Assembly: GCA_946965045.2 (NCBI GenBank)
Contig: OX337241.1
Coordinates: 744,001-808,000 of the forward strand
Source of the DNA: Epithemia pelagica
Lineage: Eukaryota; Bacillariophyta; Bacillariophyceae; Surirellales; Surirellaceae
Reading direction: 5' to 3'
DNA: 64,000 nt
Shown: positions 10,419 through 21,110 of the stretch, piece by piece
Numbering within the stretch: position 1 is the first letter of the stretch
Layout of the letters: each line of letters starts with the position of its first letter
Position numbers and translations under genes: made by a program
Notes under the pieces: generated by a model
What the model saw: only the letters and a program-made list of their open reading frames with translations
Database searches by the model: none
What the model was told of the DNA's origin: nothing

Positions 10419-10932
10419 TTGGCGGTCAGAGGCAGCTTGTGGCTGGTGATGCTATGGATGGAAAGGAATGTGGCTGATTGTTGAACAAGATAAAGGTACG
10501 ATCTTTGGAGGTGCAGCGATCATGTGTTTCATTTCTCATCTGTTTGTTCTTGTGAAACAAATTGTCAGAGGGTCAGTGGGTATCTTGTCGTCAGTTACTG
10601 TGGAAAAACAGGGTGATTGTTGCAATAGGACTATTAACTGACAAAGTGTCGGTAAATGATATAATATTCGTAGGATAAGGAGTGAATTGGGATAAGAACG
10701 GAGGCCAGACAATGATGAAGAATATCAGTAGGTAATATATTCCCGTGACGGGAATATGTAGAATTAATTTAAAAAATATATTCATGTGGAAAAATATGGG
10801 GAATTAATATGAAGAATATATTACGTGTATGGTGGTAAAGGGTAATTCATTTGAAGACAGAACTGATGGGTAATTAAATTACCAAAATGTATCAGATCAT
10901 TTGAAATATGAATAAGTAACTTCACAACCCTG
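10419..10932. other. Right subterminal region of element 2
   Basis: This non-coding stretch is homologous to 3121-4003 of element 1 in several blocks, including the shared phrase aagaacggaggccagacaat. It is AT-rich towards the terminus and probably holds the transposase promoter and binding sites. Confidence 0.6.
10913..10932. repeat. Right terminal inverted repeat of element 2
   Basis: Read inward the sequence is CAGGGTTGTGAAGTTACTTA. It pairs with the left terminus at 4154. Confidence 0.88.
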
Positions 10933-10940
10933 CTAGATAT
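10933..10940. repeat. Right 8-bp target-site duplication (ctagatat)
   Basis: Exact copy of 4146-4153, directly outside the right terminus. Confidence 0.92.
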
Positions 10941-11304
10941 GTGTCATATATGGGTGCAATGGGGTATCAAATAATGTTGATAGAGGATGTCTTGGAGAAG
11001 AACTTTGAGCATCCACACGTTGCCGTAGGCCTAATATTGATCATGTTCTATCTAGTTGAAACTATGTGCCCAAAGGGTCTTTCTAGGCCGAAATGGGCAC
11101 AACCCGAGACGAGGCACTAGTAGACTCGTACAGCAGCGAGTACAGAAAATAGAAAATAGAAAATACTCGTCTTTTGATAGAACAATGGAGAATTGATGGC
11201 GAACAGATTCCAGGCTCAAGACGCCATCAACCACAAAGACTTACCAGAAAAACAACACCCCGGAAACCGGGAATAGAAGAGTTGAGGGAAATTGACATCG
11301 GCAG
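10941..11304. other. Host intergenic DNA upstream of the TPR-like gene
   Basis: No gene is seen. With element 2 removed, this stretch forms most of the spacer of about 370 bp between the two arms of the 82-bp inverted repeat. It is a likely shared promoter region for two divergent TPR genes. Confidence 0.5.
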
Positions 11305-11336
11305 TTGCATCTTATCCACGACATGCAGTCTATAAA
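11255..11336. repeat. Right arm of the perfect 82-bp inverted repeat
   Basis: Exact reverse complement of 4004-4085. It spans the leader and the first 32 coding bases of the gene at 11305. Confidence 0.9.
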
Positions 11337-12014
11337 ACAAATGAACGCATCAGCAATTTCGCTGTTAGAACAGGGGCAGTTGGACGCGTCCTTATCCATA
11401 TTTTACAGTGCTTTGGAAATGGCTCGCAATTGCTGTTGTAACGATCTTACCGACGGAAACAAAACGGATGGTCGTCCTTACACGGTTAGCGCTGTTCGAT
11501 TATCCGACAACAAAAATCTGAGTCCACTGATACAGCGAGCTGGAGATGCATTTCTCTCGAACGACTTTGACATATTTCAAAGAGTCTTTGTGCTAACAAG
11601 GCATGGAGACGAGGAGTGTCAACAGGTGGATGACGTAGAGGTTCTCGTTCTGCTATACAATTTTGCCTTTACGCTGCACATGACAGGAATCATTAGCAAG
11701 GATGCAATTCGAAGAGAACGGGCATTCCGGAAGGCTCTTCATGTATACAAGATGACCAACGCGTGTGCGAGATCAATAAGGAAGATTATCCAGAGTTTTG
11801 CACATTGCTGCTGGCCCTCGCCACGAATCAAGGGTATATACACTCTTTTTTCTACCACCAAGAAGACGTACAAATACTGCACGAAAAAATTGTGAGCTTT
11901 CTCACCCTGACTAATGAAGCAGCAATGGCCCTGCTTGGACAAGATTATTATTTCTTTGAAGGTGTTGCAGTGTGTAGTGGCTTTGCCAAGACGAAACTGC
12001 CACCAGTGGCCTAG
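11305..12014 (+). pseudogene. TPR-like diatom protein, frameshifted near 11760
   Basis: The first frame (11305-11760) encodes helical repeats: ASAISLLEQGQLDASLSIF, then VLLYNFAFTLHM and AFRKALHVYKM. The family continues in a different frame from 11763, with EDYPEFCTLLLALATNQGYIHS, EDVQILHEKIVSFL and a terminal FFEGVAVCSGFAKTKLPPVA ending at 12014. I recognise this layout (short TPR-like repeats, a Gly-Tyr-Ile-His block, a hydrophobic tail before PPVA-type ends) from an expanded diatom family of unknown role. Two surplus bases or one lost base near 11760 breaks the frame; no intron signals fit there. It is either a pseudogene or a sequence error. An alternative start is the Met at 11323. Confidence 0.6.
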
Positions 12015-13574
12015 CTACCCACCTCATGAACAGTCACAAGTTTCCAACGCTGTGGAATTCGTCGTGTTGCATGTTTCACTTTTTTGATGTATGACTAGAA
12101 ATGACGGCAGCTTCATGTTGTATGCTTTTTGGAAGGCGAGAAAGATATCCGAAGCATCGGGTGCATGGTCTGCAAACAATCACGCTAGCTAAATAAGTAA
12201 TTTAACCCTCATTCATAATCCTAAAGCCATTGAAACATATTCCATTTGGATCATAGATTATCTCAGTCTTCCATACCTATAAAGCTCACACGAAATGTTG
12301 CATGAAGAAGTTTGGGCCGAGACTAGCAGCTGCCGTACATTTGGTCAAGTGCGGTTTACAATCTTGTTCCCTTAACACGACAGTGCCAAGCTGGCGCTAC
12401 CAAAATATTGCACTGGGTTTGCGTTGTACGAGGCAGAGCGAGTAGTAGTGACTCCAGAACCATATTACGAGCAAGTGCTGTGACCAGCCCTTCGCAAATA
12501 ATCAATGAACCAGATTTACGATCCCTCCGTTGTCATATGGACTGTTTCCTTTGATATCTTTCCATTTACTCTGTGTTGTTGATGACTTGTTGCTTGCTGT
12601 GTTTGTCAATTGTGAAGAGAGAAGAGCCAATACCCACATAATCTCAACCTTTGTCGTCAGTCGTCCACAGCGACGACGCTTGCCCCGGTCGCGGAGACCA
12701 CGCGGCGTATTTTGAGTCATTCGTTTTGTCTCCTCAATTGCATTTACCGAAGCCCTCCACACTGCCTACACGAACAAGTTTCTACATGTTCACCTTTCCA
12801 ATTAGACACCACCGTCCAGACGAACGATGGACGAAGACCAGAAGTTGCTCCGGTGCCTAATGATCTGTGGCCTCTCCATCTTGCTATCGTAGATGTACCA
12901 CAGAACGGACGTCCCTGTAAGTCACATTTTGGATCATCATTCACCCCTATCAAGATTGCTGTCCGTCACCATTCAACACACGTTGCGTGGCAAGGGCTAT
13001 CAACAAAGTTTCCAACGATCTGGTTGCTCGAGGCCAAGCCGATAGCTTGGCAATCATTCAAGAGAGATCGTTGAATGTTTCTTGACCTATTGTGTCATAA
13101 TTAGGTGGACACAAACAAACAATGCCCAAAAAATCGTCATCGACAGGTGTTAGACGTCAATTCACCACAAACAACAACTTGGTACATCACAACAATTCAA
13201 ATACATACATATCATGAAGGAAAATGAAACTGGAGGATGATCCAAACTATCAGGAACAAGACACCAAACTTTTGTTTTCCAGGGATCTTGTCCTCTGATG
13301 GATGGTGAACAGCGTTTGCAATATCACCACGCCATTGTCATTCATGAGAGACCAATGTCAGATTCTCACCAAATAACTGGAGAAGCAAGTACCAATCCAT
13401 TATTCACAGTGATGAATAAGAAGGTGAGAAGAAAGCGCTTCAGAAATCCCTACAACCGCCGCAATCGCACCATCGTCGACTTGTGGGATCTTGTAGCTGA
13501 AAGATACCTCGAGCGGCGTACAGACGACCGGACTTTGCAGAGAGTTCAAACCAACCAGAAAAAACTCTGCGGTC
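12015..13574. other. Intergenic stretch without a supported gene
   Basis: Only short open frames are present, none with a recognisable domain or composition. The end probably contains the promoter and leader of the Rrp4 gene. Confidence 0.5.
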
Positions 13575-14648
13575 GTGACAATGATGATGCAAGACCATCT
13601 GCAATCACAAAACTTCAACTTGGTCGTTCCCGGCCAATTGATTGCTGTGAGTCGAAAAGGAGACGAAGAATCATCCTTTCTACGTGGTCATGGCACATAT
13701 ATTGACGAAGACGAGAGCTCGACGAAACATCATGGCGATGGTGAACTTCACCTGCGTGCTTCTGTAACAGGGACAGTCCAACGGGTGAACAAGTTAATAT
13801 CGGTGATTCCCTTGGCAGTTCATCGCTACGATGGTAATGTGGGTGATTTGGTGGTGGGTCGGATCGTCTCTGTGGGATTGAATCGTTGGAAGGTCCAATT
13901 GTTGGCACATCAACCAGCCGCCGTGTTGCCCTTATCTGGTGTCCACCTACCTGGTGGTGTTCAGCGTATGCGAACACAGCAAGATGCTCGCGAAATGCGA
14001 CAGTATTTGACGGAAGGTGATATCGTATCGGCTGAAGTCCACAAATCCTTGTCGAACAAGGATGGGGCGTCAATGCAATTACATACTCGATCGACTCGGT
14101 ATGGGAAATTGGAAAATGGATGTTGGATCCAAGTTCCACCAGGTCGCATCCCAAGGAGAAAGCACCATTATGTCAACAATTTCCTACAAGGAAAATTCGA
14201 TATTCTTCTAGGGTGCAATGGATGGATCTGGATGCAACGAGCAACTCAGAAATCGTCACCTACGAATGCGCCCAGCACTGTACAGGACACGGAGACAAAA
14301 GGGGATGGAACAGAAGAACGAGGAGATGCAGCGAATGCGATCTCGGGACCCGAACTGGCTGAATTACATGAAGCTCAAAGGGCACTACATGCCGCATCGC
14401 CCTACAGTCAGGACGAACGCCTGGCCTTGGCGAGGTTGCGCAATGTCGTAGAATCACTGCGCTATGGAGGGTCTGTACCAATCACGGTAGAATCCCTGGA
14501 ACAAGCATACCAGTTCTCCTTGGACCAAAATTGGAAACCCACCGATTTGTTGCTTCCTCAAAATGTTGTAATCTTGACCACCCACCTGTGTCGCAAAACC
14601 ACATACTACCCTCAACACCAACAGTCACTACCGACAACAGCGCATTGA
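13575..14648 (+). CDS. RRP4: Exosome cap subunit Rrp4 (EXOSC2)
   Basis: A 357-residue protein that matches Rrp4 in order. The N-terminal domain has VVPGQLIAV and FLRGHGTY. It leads into an S1 RNA-binding domain (GTVQRVNKLISV, GDLVVGRIVSVGLNRWKVQL, LPGGVQRMR, MRQYLTEGDIVSAEV). A KH-type region follows (LHTRSTRYGKLENGCWIQVPPGRIPRRKHH, then ILLGCNGWIWM). Rrp4 is one of three cap proteins of the RNA exosome. It guides RNA into the ring for 3'-5' decay and processing in nucleus and cytoplasm. The long tail after about residue 240 is less conserved. Several Met codons lie at the start, so the true first residue could be any of the first five. The gene has no introns. Confidence 0.93.
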   Translation: MTMMMQDHLQSQNFNLVVPGQLIAVSRKGDEESSFLRGHGTYIDEDESSTKHHGDGELHLRASVTGTVQRVNKLISVIPLAVHRYDGNVGDLVVGRIVSVGLNRWKVQLLAHQPAAVLPLSGVHLPGGVQRMRTQQDAREMRQYLTEGDIVSAEVHKSLSNKDGASMQLHTRSTRYGKLENGCWIQVPPGRIPRRKHHYVNNFLQGKFDILLGCNGWIWMQRATQKSSPTNAPSTVQDTETKGDGTEERGDAANAISGPELAELHEAQRALHAASPYSQDERLALARLRNVVESLRYGGSVPITVESLEQAYQFSLDQNWKPTDLLLPQNVVILTTHLCRKTTYYPQHQQSLPTTAH

Positions 14649-15050
14649 CAGAAGCGTAGATGATTTGGAAGAACGAAAATTACACATTGCGAACAACAAT
14701 AATCAATGCCGTTTGGAACTTTTCAAGATGTCTGCAAGATGTTCAAACATACCCCGATTCCTCCCAACGATTGCTGGTTTTGAATGACTCTGATTCCATC
14801 ATCACATGTTTTGTTTGATCTTGATCAGATGAAGAGAATATGCCGTGGTCATACCCTTTGATTTGGTTTTCGAACTGCCAAACACGAAGTTGACTCTTGT
14901 GTGAACACTAGAGGAGTACCGTTAGCTGTGCTGGCCGCCATGGTAGCTACGTCATGTTCAAAATTCAAAACCTGGCTCTTCTTGGGTCTTGGGGGAAGAC
15001 GGGAAGACCGCGTTGTACACTAAATCCTATAGTGACATCCGTGTGACTGT
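14649..15050. other. Intergenic stretch, nothing recognised
   Basis: About 400 bp between the Rrp4 stop and the next gene. No domain-bearing frame or RNA gene was seen. Confidence 0.5.
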
Positions 15051-16481
15051 TTGAAAGATCCGGTACCACATCACGAACTGGCAGCCTACACGTCCAAGTC
15101 CAACGCAACCAAGGCCCAATTCCATTCGGTTCTGTTCTCTTGTCATTCAGTTGCATCATCCGTAGCATCAAAAAGCCTGAGCCCTTTTTCGCGTCTGGTT
15201 CACTATCAAGCCATGAGGCGCTCAAACTCAACTGAAATGAGGCAACATACACAAAGTACGTTTAGTTTTACCATGGAAGACGGTGGTGGGTGCTCTTGTC
15301 CGCCGGAGGGCAAAGTTCGCCAACGACATCATACTGGCGACGCTACTTCTGGTTCGTCTTTTTTCTCATGGAGTTGGTTCTCGCTCCCTGGCGTTCGCGG
15401 ATCACCGAGACATGCACAATCCCAAGGATCTGATAATGAGGTCGAGGGAAATGACATATATCCTTTGATTACCAAAACAAAAAATCTTGACTATGAATAT
15501 ACATCCCAGAGTAGTGACAGCGCAGATTCGTTCGATTCGGTATCCTTTGATTTGGAAAACCAAAGACCCCAGACGTTTCCTGACAAAGTGAAGAGACCAA
15601 CGCGCCCCTTGGGAAAATTGCGAGAATCAATTAAAGAGAAATCAAAGCCACTTGACGTGAACGAATACGCTGCCTGTCGTGAAATGACCAAGACTCAAGA
15701 ACTTTGGAACGCCGTATCTATGGTTCCACCTACTGTCTATTGTTTCGTCTACATGTGCACCACCGCCTGGTGGATCAATGCTGACTTATTGGCCAAGGCT
15801 GAAGAAGACTATGTCTCAGATCCCCAGAATTTTATTGCTCAAGTGTCTGGCCAAACTACAGAGAACGCGACCTGGGGCAACTTCAGAGCAGCGCAGTTTA
15901 GTCCTGGGTGTTTGCACTCTGATGTGTTACCGGCGCTTCCTCCCCTGACCGTTTTGGCTGTTATTGCTGGAACGGCATTGCACATGCCTTGTTCCTTTCT
16001 CTATCATTGGAAATATTCCCACACATTGGACCGTATTGCCAGGTTGAATCACTGGAGTCGACGACTGGATCATGCAATGATTCATTTGTGCTCGGCCTTG
16101 TATGCTTATGGGTCGTCTGGGAGTCTCGATTTTTTCCTCGCATCTGCTCTGTTCAATCTTCATTGCATGTACCGTCATTTCTTTCTTCCTCACTCTCGAC
16201 CTCGAAGCAACCAGCTTCGCGTCGCGATTGCGATTATCGCCTACTCCTTACCAATCCTCCGACGAGGAGATGTATGGATATTTGTTCTCTTTTGGGCCAT
16301 TGTTGGCTTTGGTCTATGGCTTTTTTCACAATATCCCATTGGAGGATGGTCCCATTGCGCCTTTCACCTGGTGATTGGTTGTGTCCCTGTGCTCCTACTG
16401 GAAGTGGCAAAGGCATTACCTGTGGCACAGCCTGAGCTTATGCTAGCGGCACAGTGCTCTGTTCTGAACCAGCACTCATAG
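15051..16481 (+). CDS. PAQR / hemolysin III-like seven-helix membrane protein
   Basis: A 476-residue protein. Residues 1-210 are hydrophilic and Ser-rich; a later start, for example Met55 or Met75, is possible. The rest forms about seven membrane helices (near 222-240, 297-318, 342-358, 359-377, 389-404, 406-426 and 434-452). The polar residues match the CREST superfamily signature. There is Ser315-x3-His319 in helix 2 (CSFLYH), Asp340-His341-x3-His345 at helix 3 (LDHAMIH), and His435-x3-His439 in helix 7 (SHCAFH). The superfamily includes PAQR receptors, hemolysin III and alkaline ceramidases, many being metal-dependent lipid hydrolases. SxxYH followed by LDH favours the PAQR/HlyIII branch. 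The substrate is unknown. Confidence 0.65.
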   Translation: MKDPVPHHELAAYTSKSNATKAQFHSVLFSCHSVASSVASKSLSPFSRLVHYQAMRRSNSTEMRQHTQSTFSFTMEDGGGCSCPPEGKVRQRHHTGDATSGSSFFSWSWFSLPGVRGSPRHAQSQGSDNEVEGNDIYPLITKTKNLDYEYTSQSSDSADSFDSVSFDLENQRPQTFPDKVKRPTRPLGKLRESIKEKSKPLDVNEYAACREMTKTQELWNAVSMVPPTVYCFVYMCTTAWWINADLLAKAEEDYVSDPQNFIAQVSGQTTENATWGNFRAAQFSPGCLHSDVLPALPPLTVLAVIAGTALHMPCSFLYHWKYSHTLDRIARLNHWSRRLDHAMIHLCSALYAYGSSGSLDFFLASALFNLHCMYRHFFLPHSRPRSNQLRVAIAIIAYSLPILRRGDVWIFVLFWAIVGFGLWLFSQYPIGGWSHCAFHLVIGCVPVLLLEVAKALPVAQPELMLAAQCSVLNQHS

Positions 16482-17344
16482 GACACAAACCGCAAAACGA
16501 ACCTTCAGCGTAGAGATTGCAAACTTCTGTCCATATGACACTCAGAATTCTGTTGGTGCCTCCACTTCAACAATATTAGCTTTTAGTATAGAGTGGTTCT
16601 TAACATGGTATATCTCCGCTTACCCTTTCATGGGCGTACATCCCTGACTTCCTGGGATTGTTGGATGATTCCTACGCCTACCTATCTAGTAGGAACGCGG
16701 ACGAAAGGATACCTATTCCCGCGAGTATCTATTCCTGCGTGTATCTCCCCCGCAAGATTGTCGGGTAGCCCGCGAGAAGACGGAGACTCCATGCCGAAAG
16801 TGACAGATGTTGTTGTTGACGTTTGACGCTTGACAGCAACCAGCGCTTGAACGAACGTAAGTTGCAGATTGCAGTTGCGAAAGGTGTCCGGGTGCGGGAT
16901 AGCAATTCCCGACCAATCACCTGCCATGGCGGGTATGGTTTAACGGGAATCCGAACCCTCATAGTCATCGTGATTGGTCCGTGCGTGTCCGCGCCGGTAT
17001 CGTTCTTCATGCTCGCCTCAACTTTCGATAAAAGCAGGGCAGGCGGCAAACCCACATGCTACCTTCTGCCTTGCGTTCGTGTGATGCACAGACAGACTCG
17101 CCTGTCATCGGTCCGGATTTGCAGCTTTTCTGCGTATGCTGATTTGTGCGGTTCAGAAAGATTTGCACTTTTGTATGGAGGGTACACGCGGTACGGATTT
17201 ATTGGTCCAGAATTCTCTTCCAGCAAAAAGTTGGGAAGAAAATTTTGTTCTTACCTCACTCTACTGAAATTTTTGTGGCTCGGTGATGGTGGTGACCGCC
17301 ATCGTCCACTACAACGTTGTTGAAAGTTATAGGACCGCCATTCA
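16482..17344. other. Intergenic stretch without a supported gene
   Basis: Several short frames occur but none has recognisable content. Confidence 0.5.
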
Positions 17345-18537
17345 TTGATCTCATCAATTATGTTTCGTTTTCATGCTTCATGTGGTGTTGTGGCAAGAGA
17401 ATGGAAAGGCGTTGTAATTGGAGGTATACGAACGGAGCGATCAAGAATAGTGACTTCACGGTACCTCCGACAATCTGCGGCCACCACAGCCATCCGTTTT
17501 TATCACAGAACCAACAACAGGGACCACCGACCGGTATTACAGGATCTCAGTGATACTGAGATCGTATGCATATGGAATAATGGAACAGTGTGTATGATGG
17601 GTGATGATATGATAAGTCAGGGACCATTGATTGTTGAACGCCTTCGAAAAATCCTACCAAAAAATAAAGAGGTGAGTGTGATCTCTGCGTATCTTTTGTG
17701 TCAGTGCTGCCTTGACCTCTCATTTCTGACATGGGAATATGTGAAAAGGTGCAAGAAGAGACAGTAATTGGCTTCGCCGGAACTACAGCAGCAGCATTGA
17801 GTCTCTTGAATAGATTAGAATTTTATCTCGGTGAGAATTCTGGTCGGATAGATCGATCTTGTGTACGACTAGCTAGAAGATGGCGGACAGAGAAAGATTT
17901 ACGGTATCTGCACGCTGCTATCATTGTGGCGAACAAGAATTTGTCGCTAGATGTAAATGTGAAAGGAGACATTGTGGAACAGTACGATGGAATAATTGGT
18001 GTTGGAAGAGGGCCCTATGCTATTGGTAAGCATCCACAAACTTGACTCAGACAGTTGATAGATTTGAGACGTTCTTACACTCTGTGTGTACCGCTGTTCC
18101 TACACGGACTTTGTGTCCTGTCTTCAGCCATTGCAAAAGTTTTGATGGACAGCCCTGAATTGAGCTCCGTAGATTTGGATGTTGCACGGAAATCGATGGA
18201 TGTTGCGACAGACCTCTGCGTCCATCCTCAGCACGATTTTCGATTTGGTTTTCTTGACTCCTTGGAGGGGCAAGACGGAAAATTGAGTGCCCTCTCCGAT
18301 TCTGTCGGGAGACAAGCGACTGAAGTTGAGTATAAAAGTGTTGCCGATGTAATGAAGGAGAAAGAAGAAGAAAGGAAGAAAGGCCTCTCTGACGCAATTA
18401 AGAAGACCGTTGTTGAATCGGTGAAGGAACACAAGCAGGCGGAGAAGGATCTGGAGAAGGATTTATCGGAAACCATGAGATTCACTGGTATGCTCGCGGT
18501 TGGAATATTCGCAGCTGCCTATGTATGGCTCCAATAG
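17345..18537 (+). CDS. HslV-like (proteasome-fold) protein with a C-terminal membrane anchor
   Basis: Three exons (17345-17671, 17749-18025, 18128-18537) give 337 residues. Introns are GTGAGT...AG (77 bp) and GTAAGC...AG (102 bp). An Arg-rich N-terminus suggests mitochondrial or plastid import. The HslV fold follows: TEIVCIWNNGTVCMMGDD, with T71 at the position of the catalytic Thr1, then VIGFAGTTAAALSLLNRLE, LARRWRTEKDLRYLHAAIIVA, and GIIGVGRGPYA. HslV is the protease ring of the bacterial-type HslUV complex. Two oddities are visible. The segment that should carry the catalytic Lys33 (VMKGNARKVRRL in E. coli) appears shortened to IVERLRKIL, so activity is doubtful. A Lys/Glu-rich coiled coil (about 275-318) and a final hydrophobic helix (about 320-337) are added. 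A start at Met6 is also possible. No HslU is seen nearby. Confidence 0.78.
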
Positions 18538-21110
18538 CCAGCTTGTACAGTTGTTACAAAGAGGCCGGCATACCACCAACAAAGAAGTTGATTGAGAGTA
18601 CTTTGCTTACTGTGATTTCCTCTTTTTTGGAGCTCAATTCCACGCAACAAAGTTTGTGCGACTCGGCCCTATCATATTTTCTATTGTCCTTTACTTATAG
18701 CAGCAGATATCTTGGTGAGGAATCATCAGGCTCCACCGTTGACAGGAAATGGAGGGAGTTACATTGCACGCGTGACGTTGACAGCGCACTGAGAACGATC
18801 AATACTGGGTAGGGCCATCTCGATAAAGAACTCCACTAAATGGGCTTTTACCTCATCCGCTGTTCCATTTCGTTTGGTAGACTTGCGACCAGTACGCTCA
18901 AGCGTGTGTTCCCGAGTCCGGCTATTGTATGTAGTCGAGGCGATTCGAAACCAGATTGCTTTCCCGCCGGGGGCAGTGACCAGTCGCGCATCGTCTTCTC
19001 TGTAGGAAGAGCAGTGGGCAAACTCAAAATGAACGTCTACGAAATGAAGTGGAAAACAGGAAGCTGGAACCATAGTTAACACTGGTATCTGGTCAGATGT
19101 GTTCCGTTCTCATTGGCAACTGAACAAAAACAGTTGATCGTGCTTTGTTTCTCATCAAATTTGCACAAAGACAAAGGGAAGAAAGAAGAAAAAGAGAGGA
19201 AGAAAAATCAAGGACGCGGGACGAAGAATTGTAAGATGGCACAAGTTTGAGGGACGTAGAATCAAGACATGGGGCGATGATTCAAGATGAAGGGAGAAAG
19301 AAGAAATGGAAGAAACGCGTTTTTACAGGGCGGTGTGCGAAGCAGCGAGCAGTGACAAAACGCGAATGGCTAATGATGAAAACATGAAGCAGTTAGCTCT
19401 TTGTCCCTCGGGAAATGGACTCAATGATCGACGAAAGGGACATTTCATAGAATTTTTAGTCAATGGGACTAGGAGCTCGTCTTTTCCATAGGCATTGTGG
19501 TCATAAGCGAAGATGTCAAAGAGGACTGGATACTCGTGGGACAACAGCGGGCGAACTGAGATTATATATGGGAATCAGGGAGCACCAGGCGCAACGAGAG
19601 ATTTGTTCCGCAATCGCTTTTCGCTGGCGACGACTTGGAAAAGAAAGGGTGGTGCCATGTCGTGACTGATCGCCCCCTTTGGAGGAAAGGGTTGTTCTGG
19701 GAAAGAAGATATGGTGATCGGAAGAAATAATATCCATGCAATTTGCGGAAAGTGAATATGAGTCTTCATTGTGTCGGGTGCAGCTCGGCGAACCATTTGG
19801 ACGAAGTCGAACGTGCCGCGAGCCTTGTCACTTGTCACCCGTGGAACTGGGTCGGAGTACGGCGAATCGATTGGCAACGGTGAGTATACAGCGTATCGAT
19901 GGGAATTGAATGCTTCGATGGGAATTGATTCACATGGCACAAAAGCAAGAGCCTAAATATTTTTCTTCCACAGCAACAAGTAAAATCATTTGAAACATAC
20001 AAGCATCCCCGCGATTTGTTTGAGTTGGAGCATGTCCGTGGTCAAATTTGGCTTTTACTTCAAAGCATCTGCTGAAAAGCAGCACCACAGCGTTTTCATC
20101 CCTGCAATCCGATAGAAAAGAGGATGAACAAGATTCGACAGAGACAACAAGCTTACCACAACTATGTTGGAGTTGGATTAAGCTTGCTGGGTTTTGTCGG
20201 ATCTTTTTCATCACTCCTTTTCTATCACATTGCAGGGATGAATAACTTGAAAGATGACAGGGAATCGGGTGACGGTGTTCCGAAGCTTCGGCTCCAAGTA
20301 CTTGAAGATAACTATGAATTGACTGTTTCGAGTGTTGTGATCTCTACAGTTCAGGAGCTACTTAGTAATATGGCATCCCGTGAAGAAGAATCCGCCAGCT
20401 GCTACCCAAATACACCCTCATCCCCACCAAGCTCAAGCAAAACCTACCAAAACACGAAAGGTGCCCCATATTCGTATTAGATGCCTCCATTGTAAATTTT
20501 ATCGTGGCATTTGATGGGATGACTTTTGAGAAAAGAACCGACAAGAAGAGGAACTGTGTGCTGCCTCAGTCCCCAAAACAACAGCAAGCATCCAACTCCA
20601 GAACCTACTTGTGGACGGTCGTCAATGAAACATGTGTGAATGAATATCGCAAAAATCTGGAGCTACTTGTTTCTATAATCCAAGCAATTCCGTTTCAATA
20701 CTTCTTCCAAACAACAACGGCCAGATGGCTCAAATGGGGCAATAATGGCTTTTCGTGGCCAGCGACACTGTGACAAGAGTATCCATTGGATTCGCAGACT
20801 TGTCATGAATACAACCAGATTGCTTGGCAAATGATGCAAGACCATAACATTTCCGTTGCGGATGCCAACTAGTTTACCTTGAGCCGACCTGATCATCGAC
20901 AAACATGCCGAAAATATGCGCAGCAGAAGTTAGTTCATATTGGTTTGGATCATGTCTTGTTGTATGGCTCAGCTTGGTGATCTTGTGGGACAAACTCATT
21001 GAGCTCCAGCAGGAATGAAGCAAAGGAATGCAGCTCAACTCCACTTCACGTGGATCCTAAAAGCTAGTTAGAAAGATACTGTATCAAAATTTGGTCTGAA
21101 TTATTTGATG
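18538..21110. other. Long stretch without a supported gene
   Basis: About 2.6 kb with only short frames. It includes a purine-rich tract near 19160-19215. A frame at 20124-20480 has one hydrophobic segment near its start but nothing recognisable, and is not called. It may hold decayed repeat DNA. Confidence 0.45.

Larger units (their letters stand above)
4154..10932. mobile_element. Complete hAT element 2 (6779 bp) carrying a DNA glycosylase gene
   Basis: Both ends start CAGGGTTGTGAAGT and are flanked by the exact 8-bp duplication ctagatat, so the borders are fixed by sequence. Inside are two convergent genes: an HhH-GPD glycosylase on the plus strand (4596-6497) and a hAT transposase on the minus strand (6613-10394). 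They are separated by about 115 bp. Both ends have AT-rich, non-coding subterminal DNA of roughly 440-540 bp. The intact duplication suggests a fairly young insertion. The frameshift in the transposase suggests it may now depend on a protein made elsewhere, for example from element 1. Confidence 0.92.

Noticed and set aside
12502-13074. Several overlapping short frames on both strands
   Set aside because: No motif, no homology I recognise, no splice signals linking them.
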